From: Cheilinus undulatus
Taxonomy: Eukaryota > Chordata > Actinopteri > Labriformes > Labridae
DNA: 64,000 bases
NCBI RefSeq assembly: GCF_018320785.1
Contig: NC_054872.1
Span: forward strand, 23,270,769 to 23,334,768
Direction: 5' to 3'
Below the pieces are notes generated by a model that made no database searches, was not told the DNA's origin, and saw only the letters and a program-made list of their open reading frames with translations. The translations under genes were made by a program, and so were the position numbers. This document shows, piece after piece, positions 35,996 to 50,110 of the stretch. Within the stretch, counting starts at the first letter, position 1. Each line of letters begins with the position of its first letter.

Positions 35996-38900
35996 TTATT
36001 GGGTGATGCAGTTTTCTCCCATATCCTGCGCATAACGGTCCAATATCACATTTCGTAGTTCCTCAACATCACGACGCAGCTGCTGAGCTTCAACAAGCTT
36101 CTTCTGCAGGACCTCAGGGCTCATCCAGTCTTCTGGCTGCTCTGCCATAGGTGGAGGCGCTGGTAAAAAACAAAATATGAATCAAATTAAAGTCCCTGTA
36201 AAGTGATTTAAAAAATCTGTGTTTAAGGTTTGCTGTATGACAGGCCACTGTGTTATGAACCACCAGGCCAAATTTCAGGCATGAAAAACATCTCCAAGTT
36301 TTAAAAATTAAGCTTCAAATCATAAAAGTGAGGCAGTAAAATCTACTCTAGGATGGTATCGGCGTGTCCATAAATGAGTTGAAGCCACAACGACTCAAGA
36401 GAAATACCATCCTCTCTCAAACTTAAAAAAGTGCTTCTGATCAGAGCACAGCTGCCTGGCTCTGTGCCAGAGCAGAGACAGAAGTTGAGGATTAAATTTA
36501 CTGTTTTCTGGAACAAATCTCTCTGCTATGTTAGTTTTAATGACCAGTGAGCCACAGTGGCTGATAGTGTTGGGAAATTTATCTCACAGTGAACAACAAC
36601 ACAGAACGTAACTGGCTGTTAACTTTTAATGAAGGCAAACACATCGTCTAACAACAGACTGTATAGAGATGAACTGTTCTGTAATTCTACATCATTGTAG
36701 CATTGGGGGGGGGGGGGGTAAAAATTCCCCATCAAGACTGGTGATGTCATGGGCTTTTACATTTGCCCTGCTCAAATAAAACCAAACCAGGAAAGGGGTG
36801 AAAAACTTTCCAACAGTCTAAATTAAACATTCAGTCACACGTAGATCTCAGTGTTTTCACGTTTACAGCATGAGATAATTTAACAGCGGACAGTGTAAAT
36901 TATCATTTTAACCTACGTTTTAACTTAAATGTTATTAGAGTGTTAACTTTGTCATAAGTTAGAAGCTAGGTTCAAACTAAGCTACATTTGAACTTACCCA
37001 TAGTTGGTGAAACCCATATTTTGTATTTGAAAATCAGTTTTTAGCTCCTATAAACAAGAGATGAAAAACAAACAGTGCTTACATGTGAGGCCGAGCAGCA
37101 GGGACAGGTTGGGGTCTTGTCCCTGCGCTCTCTGTGTCAGGATGCTGCACAGGGAACGCAGGTCGCTAAGGCAAGAAGCGATCTCTACATGCAACCTCTG
37201 TGTAAGACGAGCCCCGGCAGGCTGCATGGTGGAGGAGGCCTGGTTGGTGCTCCTTTGCTCGGGGTCGCTCATTTGCTCCTGCAGGGTCAGATTCTGCTCC
37301 ATCAGCTCCTGGTTCTGGGCTGACAGCTGAAACAGAATATCACTATTTTAACTTTGTCATTGTTAATAACTTCTCAGTTCCTGCAGATCGTACAAAGAAT
37401 AAGGATCATTTTGAGGGGACTGGTCCATCTCACCTCTTTCATGGCTGTGTGGAGCTCCAACACATTCTGCTCTTTGGCCAGCACCTCCTCTCTGAGAGCC
37501 TGAGAGCTGCTCTCTTCCTGAGATATCTGCTCCTCTAATGCCTGCACACACAAACAGTTGGTGACTCACAAATAAGAGGAACCACACAAATCATCAAGAT
37601 ATAACATGATAGGATAAACACCTGAATCTGTGAGCCAAGCTGTTCCATCATTCGGTGCTGCTTCTCAATGACCTACACAGAGAAAAATAGAAGTTATAAA
37701 CAACTTTCTACAACCCATTCATTCTGCCTTTTTGCTCTGTAGGGAAGGGAGAATCTGACTTTATTCTGAAATGCTTTTTGTTAAGGACTAACACCGTTTG
37801 CTTTAAAGGTAAGCACTAAGTTAAGCAGCAGGTGCAGAGAAGCCATAAACAGAGCACTAAACTCTAACAATGACTAGAAGTCAAGGTAATAAATACAAAT
37901 TAAAAAGGTAGATTTACCCTTTGCCGGAGCATCTGCTGCGACAAGCGTCAACCACAAGTAACATAAACTCAATTTCAGGGAAATCAGAACTTCTCATTTG
38001 TTCACCTTCTTTGAAAACACACTTCCTCTAGGCTCACTTGCTCAGATGTTTTTTCAGGCTAAAGTCATTCGGGTTCAGATAACAAAACCAGAACATATAA
38101 TACACCTCTGAACCTTTGAATAAAAGATGTATTCATTTAAAAGCTGCCCCGGGACTATTTCAAGCACCCAGAAAATCTCTATTAAAAGAAACATAGACAA
38201 ACAAATGGACCTTTTTAAGTCTCTGCTGCTCCTCTCTTAAAGCGTTGTTCTCTCCTCTGAGTTTCTCGATGTCCAGGGATGGCAGTCTGGCACCATCCTC
38301 CAGGCCCTGCTGAACCCTTTGCTGCATGCTGATGAGATAAAATAACACAGAAAGCATATTTAGTGATGTGTTATCACAGTTTGAATTCATACTCCCACTG
38401 AGGAAATGGCTCCGTTGTCAGACTGTGTGTCATACTCAGTGATGGTGGTCAGCAGGTCTCTCTCCCTGCGTTTCTGATCTTCAAGATGTGTGTCTTTTTC
38501 CCTCAGCTGGGAGCGCATTGTCTCCAGGCAGCCTTCAGCTTCTCGTACTTTCTCCTGTAGCTGAGTCACCTTCTGCTCTGCTTCTAGAAGCTGATGGAGA
38601 CATGCACAAATCCAGTAAAAATACGTGACAGAGTAGCCCGAGATTCTCTCAGTTGAATTTAAGATTTCATGAGACCCTTTAAAATCAAACTTAGGGTAAA
38701 CATCACAGCAATTCTGACAACGTAAGTAAGCATACAACTTAAAACAGCACAGAAAAAATCATACTAGTTAAATTTAAGGGCATCTTTACATAAGCATAAT
38801 TTCAAGGTTCCCAACTAAGCTTTAATATATTCAAATTAACAGGTGAAAAACTTAGTCCACAGTGAGTAAAAGTTTAAACAGAAACAAAACTGCTTAGTTG

Positions 38901-41900
38901 TCCTGTTTACTTTTTTATCTTGTCATCTTTAATTCTTTAGATGTCACATCATTTTGTCCCAACATTCAGTGTTTGGCCAGTCTGCCTCCACGGATGGGCT
39001 TTCGATCTCCACTATAATCCAACAGGAGTCTCCACCATATTAGTGGTCATAGTAAACAGACTCACTACATGGTACTAAAAACAGCTGCACTACTGTAAAA
39101 TCCAGAATATACAGTAAATAGCCCTGGTATATAACAGGCAGTCTGTTTTTTGGAAGGAGTCACAAACAACTGTTTGTCTGAGTAATCTGCATGTGTGTGG
39201 TGTCAACACGATTGTTTTACTGCTCCAAATTGCGTCATAGCCTCTGAAAATCCAGAATCCGAAATATCAAACACGTTTGATAGTTCGATTCTAGGGCTGC
39301 TAACTTTAACTTAATTTCAGCCAGGATTTCATCCCGAGTCTTTCCCTTGTATTATGATTTTTGCTTCACCTGTAACATGCCAGGCAGCCTGTTGTGGAGA
39401 GACAGCAAGACGGTATCGACAGACATCCGTGTTTTGTTTTTTTCTGAAGTCACGTGATTACGCGAGGTCATAGGCAGGTCGGCAGGTGTGTGGTCTCCAG
39501 TGATCTGACAGTCTGGCTGAGTCGTCTAGTGTGTGCGTTCACAGGATTAAAGATGAAAAATCTTTGGAAATTTTCCTGAAGTCTGTAGTCTCCCACAGTT
39601 TAAAAATCTTTCCAGATTTAAAAAATCGTCTAGTGTGTGGCTGGCCTAAGACTCCACTTTTAACACTTAACACCAGGGGTGTAATGGTACAGGAAAATTT
39701 TGGTTTGGTACCTACCTCGGTTTTGAAGTCAGGGTTCAGTACATTTTTGGTATGGTAACTTAAGTGAATAAATGACAGAATTTCTTATTTTGTGCTTTAT
39801 CAAATTGTATTAAAATAGGCTGCATACATTATATTTAAATTATTTATAATGCCGCAATCTCCTTCCAAAAGGTCTTCAATGAATAAAAATATTACTAAAT
39901 AAATACATTTTTGAATTACTAGGTTGTTTTCATTGATATATTGACATATTTATATCTGTTCTTTAAACACTAAAATTTCCCAGCCAACTTGAACTGGCCA
40001 ACTGGCTGATGAGACTTTTTGTTGTTCCTCCTCGTGACAGTGACGTTCTTGTTTGAGCGGAACCTTTTCAAATGCTTTGATTGATCCGCTGGACAACGTG
40101 CTGTCAGTGACACACCTGCTGAATAATGCCAGCCCTACTGTTGTTGTCTTTGTCCACTGTTGTATTTTACTGGGAAACAAAGTCTTCCTATACACGACAC
40201 TGTTATCTGGGAATATTCAGGCTGTTGCTGTCATTTGCTGTGGTTAAGCAGTCACCAGGACAGTGTGAGTTGCGCTCTGGTTTTCTGTCTGTGTATGAGC
40301 TTTGTTCCACATGTATCCGTTCGGTACATGTCTGTACCGTACAGAGAGGCCCATACCAAATCGGTACAGTACGAATACACGTACCTTTACACCCCTACTT
40401 AACACATAACATACTCAATACATTTATGATATGGTAATTATTCAACCATGCACAAAAGCAGAAGAAACTTTAAATTTTAATAATTATTAATTTTAATAAT
40501 AATGTAAGCCCTTAATCTGAAGACTCTTAAGACTCCATGAATAACCATGGTGAACATGAATCAGAGCTGTTCTCACCTGCTTGTTCTGGCTCTGATAGTC
40601 CTCGAGGGTGGGCAGGTCGGCTAGGTATCGCTCCAGAGTCTCAATCCTCTGCTGGTTTTCCCTCTTCAGTTCTGACTCCTTCTGACACTTCTTCTTCAGG
40701 TTGTTGATGTGCTTGTCTCGGCTGCGAATCTGCACATTCAGGCAAGTATGTTTAGCAGAATAGGAAAATGCTCAAAAGTTAACAAAATAAAAGCAGCAAA
40801 AGGAAAGGAGAGAAAATGAATGAAAGATAAACAGTTTCTACCAACAGCATCACATGCTAAAATCTTTAATTTTTCACTATGCAAACGTCAGGATCTATTT
40901 TAATCCAAAATAAAAAGCTGTTATATCAACAGTATCTCAGCTCCTGGGGGGAGTTCCTCTTGCAGTGTTCTGTTTCATATTTATGAGTCGTCTTTGGCAG
41001 GAAATTTGACTGCATTTTAATGGTTTTTGTTATGTTTACAGAAATGAACAAATACTAACTTTTAAAGCCTCCCTCATGCATCAATACTGCTAAAACAGAA
41101 GCAAAGTGATCACCAGATGCAAAAATAATCTTTTAAACTTCTCAATACATCTAGTTTTTCATGTTACTTTGTGCTTAGCTGGCTCACAATACTGTAAGAA
41201 AACCATCTTATGCGAGCACTAACCCTCTCTTCCTGTTTCTTCATTTCCTCTGCGTGTTTCTCGCACGTCTCCTTCAGGCTGTCAGTTAGCCGCCGTGTTT
41301 CAGCCTCGACGGCCCCCAGTCTGCGCTCTGCCTCTGCTTTTTCTAGGGCGGCACAATCAGTGCGCTCGGTAAACTGTGCCCTCAGAAACGCATTCTCCCT
41401 CTGAGCCTCCTGCAAAGCCACCATATGATATGTCAATTAGGAAACAGATTATTGACTAGAAAGATTTGTTGGGATCATGAAAGGGATCTCAGTGTGGTTT
41501 GGAGGAATGACCTGTAGCCTCAACATGCACATATCCCCGTAGGAAGCCCCGCGACCTAAGAGAGCTCCATGGACCTGCAGCTCACTTTCTCTCAGACGCT
41601 GCTCCAGCTGGGCCATATGCTGCTTTTGTCTGCAAAATAAGGACAAAACTTAAGTCAACAGGCAGTACTGTGGGAATATTAAAATCTATTTAGAGTAATG
41701 AACAAGCCCTGGGGGTGGACTACAAACACAAACACTTAAAAACTACACTTAGTTTATCCTAAGAATGATATTTTTTCTCTTTTGGTGACAAAAATTATGC
41801 TTGGAATTAACAAGTGTAAGTTGTACAACACCACAGAAGTCAATATCCTCAATTAGCTGTACATTGATGAGTGATACCTGTCAATGATCAGCTCCTTCTC

Positions 41901-44900
41901 CTTCAGCAGACTCTCACTGGCTTTTACAAGAGCGTCCCATTTCCCTGACTCAGAGTGAACAGATGTTGAGTATAGAGACGGGTACTGACCCACTCCAGCA
42001 CTCATTAGCTGTAGCAGAAAGATAAAAACCAAGCAAATTAGAAGTTAAAGGATAAAATAATCAATGGTGATGACACAACTGATAAATGAAATGTTAAAAT
42101 GAATTAATTCATAACACTACCTGAGGACAGAATAGATTGAATGAACACAATACATGCGTTGACATTAACACATAAATAGTCCACCTTGGAACAAAATGTA
42201 AACACTGCTAGCCTTGCCTAGCCTGACACCAGATCATATAATCTGATACCAAAGCAGTCATGAGACAACGAAGTAACCAGAAACTTTGTTAACCCCATCA
42301 CTGTGGATTTCAAACAGCTTCCACAAATGATAAATTAAAACTTGTTGGGCTTCAGATCATGCCAACGTCTCTTTAAAATAGACTGCAATTTTATCTGTGT
42401 TATTTTCTTAAGGCTTTCTGTCAACATACTTAAAGCATTGCCAAATGTTGCTTCTAGTACCCTGAAGAATAAATTTAGCACGGTGAATGAATGAATGACG
42501 CTTCCCAAAAATCATGAATGCAATTACTAATAAAGTAGTTCATGTGAATATCTTAACAATTATAAGATATCCAAAATGGGCTTCTATTTAAAAAACCCTT
42601 CAGGGAGCCTATTAGCTTTTGAATATGAAAATTCTTCCCAGTCTCCTAATCTTAAATGACAAAATGAGTGATGTCAGTTCATGATTCCACACAAGGAACA
42701 TTGAAGTAGCAACAGTCACTTCACATGGTTCAGCATCTGCCAGCAACAGCCAACATTTGCTACAGCTTTTTCAAGCTGTGAATGGGCCCCGGCAACAAGC
42801 TATTTAGCACTATTATGATTGTTATCATGGTAAGTATAGTACCTTCTGATTTAAATATGTGAAGAAATTTCACTTATTAACTGAATCTAAGAGCAGCAAA
42901 CACCAGAAAATCCTCAGAAGTCCTTACGAGTTACATCCAATCTATTGACTGGTCAGACCCTGCTATAAAATAGGACAATGTGTCTGCACAGCCTCAGGCT
43001 TTGTTTAGTGGGACGTTATCTTGCCATTGTTGACCTATATTATAGAGTCAGTGGTCAAATTTCAATGTGCACAGACAACAGGCCGCCCCAAATGGTTACT
43101 CCAGTGACATTTACTCCATCAAGATTGATGGCTAAGAAGAGAAAAAGATCCCCTCTACCTTAACCTTTTATTAACACTCTGCTGTTCTATCTTTGTGTTA
43201 CTTTTAATCTCTGGTGTACTATTGTATTCTGTTTAAGGTAAATGCTTACCTGCATTTGTTCCACTTGCAGGCGTAAACTCTCCAGTTGCTGCTTATGCTG
43301 CTGTTGTTGCTGCCAGCTGGAGAGTTCACTACATCTGTCCTGCCGCAATGGCTCATAACCCTTAGAGGCTGAGTGCTCCCTCAGCAGAGCCTGTGTCTGC
43401 AGGCTCAGAGGGTTTGCATAAAGTCCGGGGGAACCAGCCGCACTGGGCTGAGTTCCCCTCTGATTACAGGTCTCTGCTGTGCCAGAAACCCCAGGCCTAG
43501 CTTCAGGCAGAACCTTATAGCTGTGCTCCATGCCTCCTCTGTAGGCATCAGACATGCAGTCTGAGGAGTCTCTAATCCCGGTCGCCTGTAATCGGAGTCT
43601 GACATCGGGGCACAACCCCCCCAGCAAGGCTGACTGATTTAGCGTAGGCTCCACAGCAGGAGTGTCAAACCTCTGGCCCTCATCCACCCGTGTGAGATCT
43701 GTAGGGAAGAGTGAGTGGTCCAGTCCATTGACAAGGCTCCGGTAGCGACTCAGGCAGTCCGGCTTTGGCCCCACGAGATCACCTCCAACACCTGCCTGAG
43801 CATCCAAGTTGGGCGAAGAAGCTGATTTGGAGAGAGAGGAAGACTTGGAGGTGGAGCCGCTTGGTGTTCTTGAACCAGAGGAGGACCTGTGGCCCTCAGA
43901 GGACAGGGAGTCCTCCTGGAGACAAGACTGGGGCTTGGAGGCCGGGGCTCCGGCCGTGGATGGCATGACATGTGCAGTGGGGATAGGGATTTGACTGCGG
44001 ATAGGCTGGAAAGGGGGGCTGCTGCTGCTGGTGCTGCAGAAATCTTTAAAGAACAAAAGAGGAGCCATTAGAAATTTCTCTGAATATTATTCTCACAGAA
44101 TTAAATATACAGACAGACCTTATTAAATCAGTGCACAGTATCTGGAGCACTACTGCAGGCCATTTCCTCTATTTTCAGGCTGTGATGTAAAGTAGATGCA
44201 GCAGGGTTTATGGGTGGCCTACTTCAATGATGAGGTGTCACCACTGAAAGTATTAACTGGCTCTGACTGACTCAACCCAGGGAATAAGCTTTTAATAGAC
44301 TTAAACCAATGCGTAGTAGGATAAAGCTTAGTTTTACAAGATTAAAAAAAGACAGTATGTTGCTGCAAATCATTGATAAAATTTTGTGTTACTTGCCCTG
44401 TCCCTGACTTTTCATGCAGCACTTTAATGTTGTGATAGAAGTGCTGACTGCGTCTCTATTTTAATTAGCATAAACCTTATAATTACTCCCTTAACAGCAC
44501 ACAAAGAAAAACACCCTGAGATTACAGAGTACACACCCAATCCACTCCAGATACATGCACAAAAACGTGAACAGACTCCATCTGGAAACCTCAGAGAGCA
44601 CATTATACTTAGAAAGAATTTCACTATGACACTGAAGATCACCTCAAACCTACAAACATCTCCCCAGAGCAAGCCCCAACACAGTTCAATGTTACATAAC
44701 TCTTATTCCAACAGATTTACAAACCTGAGAGACCTGCTGAAGTCTGGAAATCCGGCATTCACTTGAACGCAACAAACATGTTATTAGCTGTGGCATTTTT
44801 TTACAACTGAACTGAGGAGAGGTGAGCTACAGACGTTTTCAGATACAAACGATTTGTCCTCTGCATGTCTGGACCGGATAAACCTCTGAAGCTAAGACAG

Positions 44901-45100
44901 TTAGCGTACCAGCCGACCGACCCTGTGCCCAAAGCTGTATTGTCCTCGAACAGCCAGACCAGTTTGCATCAAGCTCTGAGCCAACACACAAACAGGCGTA
45001 CACAGGAAAGGTTAGGGGTATTTATAGCCCACCTCTCAAGTTACGAAGTGATCTGTGGGTGCCGCTTATTTAAGCACCTTGCCTCCTCCCACTCAAAACA

Positions 45101-45131
<31 letters not shown>

Positions 45132-47288
45132 GTGCCTCCAAAGTCAAAAACTGAGGGGTATGCTCAGTTTACACCAAAATTTTGTTTACCTACAAACTCT
45201 GTGCAATTATACAGGAAAATAATAGTTGGTAGAAAGGTGGGAATATGACTGTAAAAATCCACCATTGGAAGAAAAAAAACTTTGATAAAAAAGGAAGCCT
45301 CAGGGCTTCACTGACATAAGATTGGCTGGAACAAGTCTAAACTACTCTGATAGATGAAGATTTACTAGATGTTAGCACTACAAACATTCCTTTCTTCTGA
45401 CAGTATATAATGAAATGAAAAATTACCTGCAGCTGTAAAGCTGAAGGTCCCGATAAACAACAGGCTGATACATCAAAAATAACTCTTATGATGCGAAAAA
45501 TTGCATTTTAAAGCTGCTTATTTTACAACTTGCTGTACATTATGATCCTCAAGAGGTCCTCTGAGGCTAACTGTCATGTTTTTAGGTGTGAACATTATTT
45601 GATGCGCAAGGGCAAAGCTGTACAGGTAATACTAGTGTGCCTCACAGTTGTAACAGTGAGTAGTAGATCCCTAAGAACAAAGGAAACATATAGACAGCAG
45701 ATATACATTCAAATCCAATGAAGATACCACACACTAGACAGACAGGTGTGTAGAAAAATCATGCAAATTTAACAACTGTTCAAATCCACTACCACCCAAG
45801 ACAGAATTTGCTTAAGGCAGCTTCAAACCTCTGCAGAATGCTGCTGTACAGGCCTTCTGCGAACAGTGTGCTCAAAGCATGTAAGAAAACATGGAGAACA
45901 CCTAAAGATTGAGCCTAAATAGACATAGTGAAAGATATGCATCTACTACCATGACTGACAGTTAACTACACCTACCCTTTCAGGTTTAGTGATGTTTAAC
46001 TGGACAGGTAAGTGGAGGAGTGCAGAAGTCTTGTAAGTGCACAAGAGTATGCATGGTTTGCATTAAATATGGCACATAGACACATGCTGCCACACTACTT
46101 GTGCAGAAGGAGTTGAAGGAGTTATGAAACTCTGCTGATTTTTGATACATTTTAAATAAATCATCCTCCTTAGGTGTACCTGCAGGATGTCTACACATGT
46201 GTAACTGCTGTCTCATTTGAAGTGAAGTCAGTAACATTTTGTGAAAGTTTTACCTTTAAGCGCTGATAGTCTAGGGATGATTTTTCCACTATTATTTTTC
46301 AAGTTTCCTTTAGGACATGGGGCCATGCAGCCCATCTGTCTATCCGGTACATGGAACCTTCCTGATAGCACTTGTCTGTTATCTTTTCCACTCTGTGTGA
46401 AACACATAAATATAGCACACAGACACCCCAGACATCCCCAAAGAGATTCCTGTTTTTTAGTGTGATAGTTTCTACTGTAATCATGTTAAATGTCTTTTAA
46501 TGTGACATTTCATGCCACAGGCAAGGTTCAGATCCCATTTAGCAGCCCAGCCCTGGCTTCCCAAAAACTTGTCTTACCAATTAACCTTTACACCTAAGTG
46601 GAGCAGCAGAGCCTTTTGCATTTTGGTTTTGACTTTATCCATCTGCAAATTTCTACAACACCAACAGTTGATCATACAATTTTTTATCGCTCAATTAAAA
46701 AGCACAATAAACAACCACACAAATGAGAAGGCAAAGCATTTTCTTTTCTTAGCACATAGAAGGAGTTGGGGAAAATTCAGTGGCGTGTGCGGCTTCTCTC
46801 ATTACAAAATCGCAACTTTCCAGTTAACTTATAAACCAATTTGAAAGTCAAGTATATCAATAGCAAACCACCTCACTGGATGCTGACATGTATATGTGGA
46901 ATGTATATCAAGTGAAAACTGAAGCTGCATCACAGACTGACACACAGACTTCATAACAAAGTTACATAACACACTACAGGGAATGGAAGAACAAGCACAA
47001 GTCACCACCTTCTGTGCTGTCAGATGCCGAGGTGCCAAGACCAGTGTCCCCACTGTCCGATGTTCCAGGCCGGCGGCCAAAACGGCTTTGGAACTTCTCT
47101 GACACAGCTGGCGTCTGCCACTCCATGTCAGCAAAGCGAGCTAATGTATGTTTATGAAGGAAAGACAACAGCAACAGAGAAGGGAATCATCAACAAATAC
47201 TGAACTAATACAAAGTTTGCACATGTTGACAGCTGGATCTCAACTTACCCGCTGGTTTGGATTCAATATATCTCTGTGAAGTTGTCAT
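35996..47288 (-). CDS. cep85: Centrosomal protein 85
   Basis: Thirteen coding exons on the - strand: 47288-47249, 47140-47009, 44043-43250, 42008-41878, 41629-41512, 41409-41224, 40729-40577, 38590-38436, 38328-38211, 37672-37622, 37541-37434, 37326-37083 and 36159-35996. They total 2,394 nt, or 797 residues (human about 762). The N-terminal 330 residues are Ser-rich and disordered, with the conserved [20 protein letters not shown] and a short Gln run ([10 protein letters not shown]). The rest is coiled coil, including [30 protein letters not shown] and [19 protein letters not shown]. The end [14 protein letters not shown] is nearly identical to human. CEP85 sits at the centrosome, restrains the kinase Nek2A and works with STIL in centriole duplication. 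The start ATG is in a short 40-nt coding exon; 5' UTR exons probably lie near 48.0-48.5 kb. Confidence 0.94.
36705..36718. repeat. Homopolymer G14
   Basis: Fourteen consecutive G residues in the cep85 last intron (36160-37082). The intron is otherwise unremarkable. Confidence 0.9.
39674..40397. mobile_element. Non-autonomous hAT transposon (MITE)
   Basis: A 724-bp element with terminal inverted repeats (CAGGGGTGTAATGGTAC at the left; the right end reads TAGGGGTGTAAAGGTAC when complemented). It is flanked by a perfect 8-bp target duplication, CTTAACAC, at 39666-39673 and 40398-40405, the hallmark of hAT elements. Internal GGTTTGGTACC and CGGTACAGTACG words are typical of this fish family. There is no transposase-length frame, so it would depend on an autonomous partner. 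It lies in the cep85 intron 38591-40576. Confidence 0.93.
42009..43249 (-). other. cep85 intron 3
   Basis: A 1.2-kb intron between the large Ser-rich exon and the first coiled-coil exon. I see no repeat family, conserved block or coding potential in it. Confidence 0.5.
44044..47008 (-). other. cep85 intron 2
   Basis: A 3.0-kb intron. A CA microsatellite lies at 45098-45131. A 127-codon open frame at 44865-45248 (+ strand) runs through the CA repeat and has no recognisable similarity, so it was not called. The rest shows nothing I can identify. Confidence 0.5.
45098..45131. repeat. CA microsatellite
   Basis: (CA)n of about 34 bp with one interruption (ACCC at 45118-45121), in cep85 intron 2. 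Confidence 0.9.
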
Positions 47289-49534
47289 CCCATACAAGAC
47301 TATTTAACCTGGTTGAGATGAAGACAGAAATTCCATTGCATTACAATTAAAAACTAAAAATGTACTTTTTGTTGCTATGATAAACAAACAGGCCAAAACA
47401 TCACAGCCCCATTCTTTGAATACTACATTGATCTGCTAGTCTGATTCTGTATCTTTTCTCATCCTATGGCGATAAACTTGACGCGAAAAAGACTGGTGAC
47501 AGAAAATGTGTGACAATTTTGTCCTCAAAGTGTCTTTCCTTACATAATATTTGTACTAAACGTCAATGACCAAGAGCAGCTTTCAGCTATCGACTGTTTT
47601 GTTCACCTATCAAACTCATCTGCCCTTCAACGTGCCAGAAACAGCCTCGCCAGACTGATCTCAGTAGCAACTAAAATAACAACATGAGCACATGTATTAG
47701 CGTTACATAATGGGTTATACAAACATGTATGTCCCTAAGAGGTTACAGGAACTTGTAAAATACTTGTGCCAAGATTATCGATTGATACACGAAACCTCAG
47801 ATGTGGTCTGGTTGTCACTAATCCTCTTAAGAAGCGAATTCATAAAGGAAATTACTCGCTCACACTTAAGCAAGCAGGACAGGCTTGAGGCTAAACGTGA
47901 CCTATTGCTAAACTGTAATTGTTAAAATATTGTGTTGCTAGCGAAATAAGACGACAAAAAATTGAACACATTGGTTTTAAGCGTTAACTTCCATATCTGT
48001 CCTCTTCGCGAAGCTCACTTTGTTGTACCGTACCTGAGGTGCTCTACATCGTTACCCATTCTAGCTAATCCATGACAAAACCGTTTCCGTCTTACAAGCT
48101 AGCTAACAGCTAACACAACGTTACCATTTGCCTAGCCACTTGGGTTAAAACTGACGTTACAAATCTCCACTGGCTTTCCTACTTTAATAACTGAAGCCGG
48201 GCTAACTGTCGGAGCATACAAGAAACGTAGGTTACCTTTTGTTTCACATGAACACAAAAACAGTAATAAATCTCGGTTTGATGATGGCAACCGACGCGGA
48301 ATCCGTGCCATCCGCTGCTGCTGTTGTTCCGCTAGCCAACTGAACAGATCCCCTCTGATGGCAGACAACCCATCAAAGACTGAATGGGCGCTCGTTTATG
48401 GTCTCGGCGTCGCCCGTTAAACTGCGACACTTGGTGTTGTCTGAGAAACCGTTGAAGAGTTTTTTGTCTACCGAGTAAGCACAACCACCGTGGTAAGGGC
48501 TGGAGACTACAGCCCAACAAGTTTGGCAGCAGTATTTTCAAATCTCTTCCTCAAATGTCACTAATGAATTAGCAAATAAGCTACTGCGTTCACTCTGTCA
48601 TGTGACAATGCTCTACTGCTGACAACCAAAACAAACGCATCTAACCAAGATACATTTAGATGCTACTATAGCTTAGAAAACAAGGCTTTAACAAAAGTTA
48701 AACGGATTTAACAGCATTTTTATGATTACATTTATAAATAATAACTCTGTCAAATGGGACTGATTCCATTTTACAAGATTTAACAAAAACGTATGTCAAT
48801 TTTACGGTAACTTGCAACTGTAACGAGATGAGTAATAGGGAAATACAGTCTATTTCATGTTAGCTTTACATCATGCTTTAACAAATCCTGATGCCAGTGA
48901 CTTTTGCAGATATCGTCTTCCGCAACGAAATGTGGGTGTCGGTTCACAAGAGAGGAACAGCTTCAAATGACTAAGAAGTGAAAATACCACAAATGCTGAC
49001 ATCATTTCGTTGTAGGAAGTTACTCTTGCAATAGTTAAAACACTTGCAACATCTGTGCAATTTCTTTACTGCCTAAACACGGCTTTGTGTGAAATAAAAG
49101 CTGAATTATTAATTGATACACTTTAAAAAAATCTTCCTAAATATTGAAATGCTAAAAACAAAAATAACAGTTCAGGGCCCTTAAAGTGATAAGACAGGTA
49201 TTTTTTCCTAAAAAGACATTAAACGGTAGTCAATGTACTCTGATACTCTAAGTATATACCTTCAACTTTTATTAGACAGCAACATACATATTAGAAGGGG
49301 ATGTCATGGCAGGGAATTGTTAAGACTTAAGCTTGTAAACTGCAACCATGTTAGTAATTGTACAATGATAATGATACAGATGTCAATAATCATATTTTAA
49401 TCACAAAATATTTATGAATATCTATTCATGCAGGACAGTACGGAGGCTTCCCTGTTTTAAATGGTTGGACTAATGTATGTAAAACTACTGGTTATATCAA
49501 CATTTTTACCATTTTTTTTCAATTTAATTTAATT

Positions 49535-49670
49535 AATAATAATAATAATAATAATTACTATTATTATTATTATTAGTAGTAGTAGTATTGTTATAGTAGT
49601 AATTATTATTTTTTATTATTATCAGCTGTAGTAGTAGTAGTAGTGGTAGTAGTAGTATTAGTATAAATAT
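49535..49670. repeat. Compound AAT/ATT and GTA microsatellite
   Basis: (AAT)n followed by (ATT)n, then (AGT)n, an interrupted ATT stretch and (AGT)n again. The strand asymmetry flips at about 49559, so the AAT and ATT parts can fold on each other. Confidence 0.85.
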
Positions 49671-49739
49671 TTTTTGTGAGGGATTCCTACCAAAGTTGTA
49701 ATATAGATAGTAGTTAGGTATTTTTTTTAAATAGTTTTT

Positions 49740-50110
49740 TTCTGTTTTTTTTTTTGTTTGTTTTTTTTTTTAAGTTTTTCAGCAATACAAGATACCTGTC
49801 AGGGGCAAGACCCAAAAGAGCTCTTAACTTTTATTTTATTTATTCAATAATGATGCATACAACTCCAGGCCTGAAATGACCATTTTGTGATGTTCTTGTC
49901 AATCAAATCTGGTGGTTTTACTCTTTCAAGGCTTGGCAGGACATGTCAACCATTCTGCTGTTGTCAAGACTAAAAATAAGGAGATTTTGACCCCAATTTA
50001 ATTTCAGTTAGTTTTGTAAGCACCGAAATTGAGTTTTAGTTGGTTTATTCTTAAAGCTTACTTTGTATTATTTAGTTTCAGTTAACTAAAATGATTTGAC
50101 TTAGTTACTT
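49740..50110 (+). repeat. Dispersed TAGTTTT-ended repeat, copy 1
   Basis: Shares a 5'-3' series of blocks with 53470-53960: GACCCAAAAG, ATTTTGTGA followed by a TCAATCA..ATCTGG block, GGCTTGG, CATGTCA followed by TGCTG.TGTCAA, AAGGAG, TTTTGTAAGCAC and a 3' end rich in TAGTTTTAGTT with GTTAACTA. A T-rich run precedes it. Divergence between the two is high, roughly 25-30% by eye. The family is a common teleost repeat whose class I cannot name. Confidence 0.6.

Noticed and set aside
43187-44071. Several + strand open frames opposite the large cep85 exon
   Set aside because: They are antisense shadows of the GC-rich Ser/Pro/Gln-coding exon, with low complexity and no family resemblance.
44865-45248. 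127-codon open frame (+ strand) starting [13 protein letters not shown]
   Set aside because: It lies in a cep85 intron, passes through a CA microsatellite (HTHTHT...) and resembles no family I know. There is no splice or promoter context.
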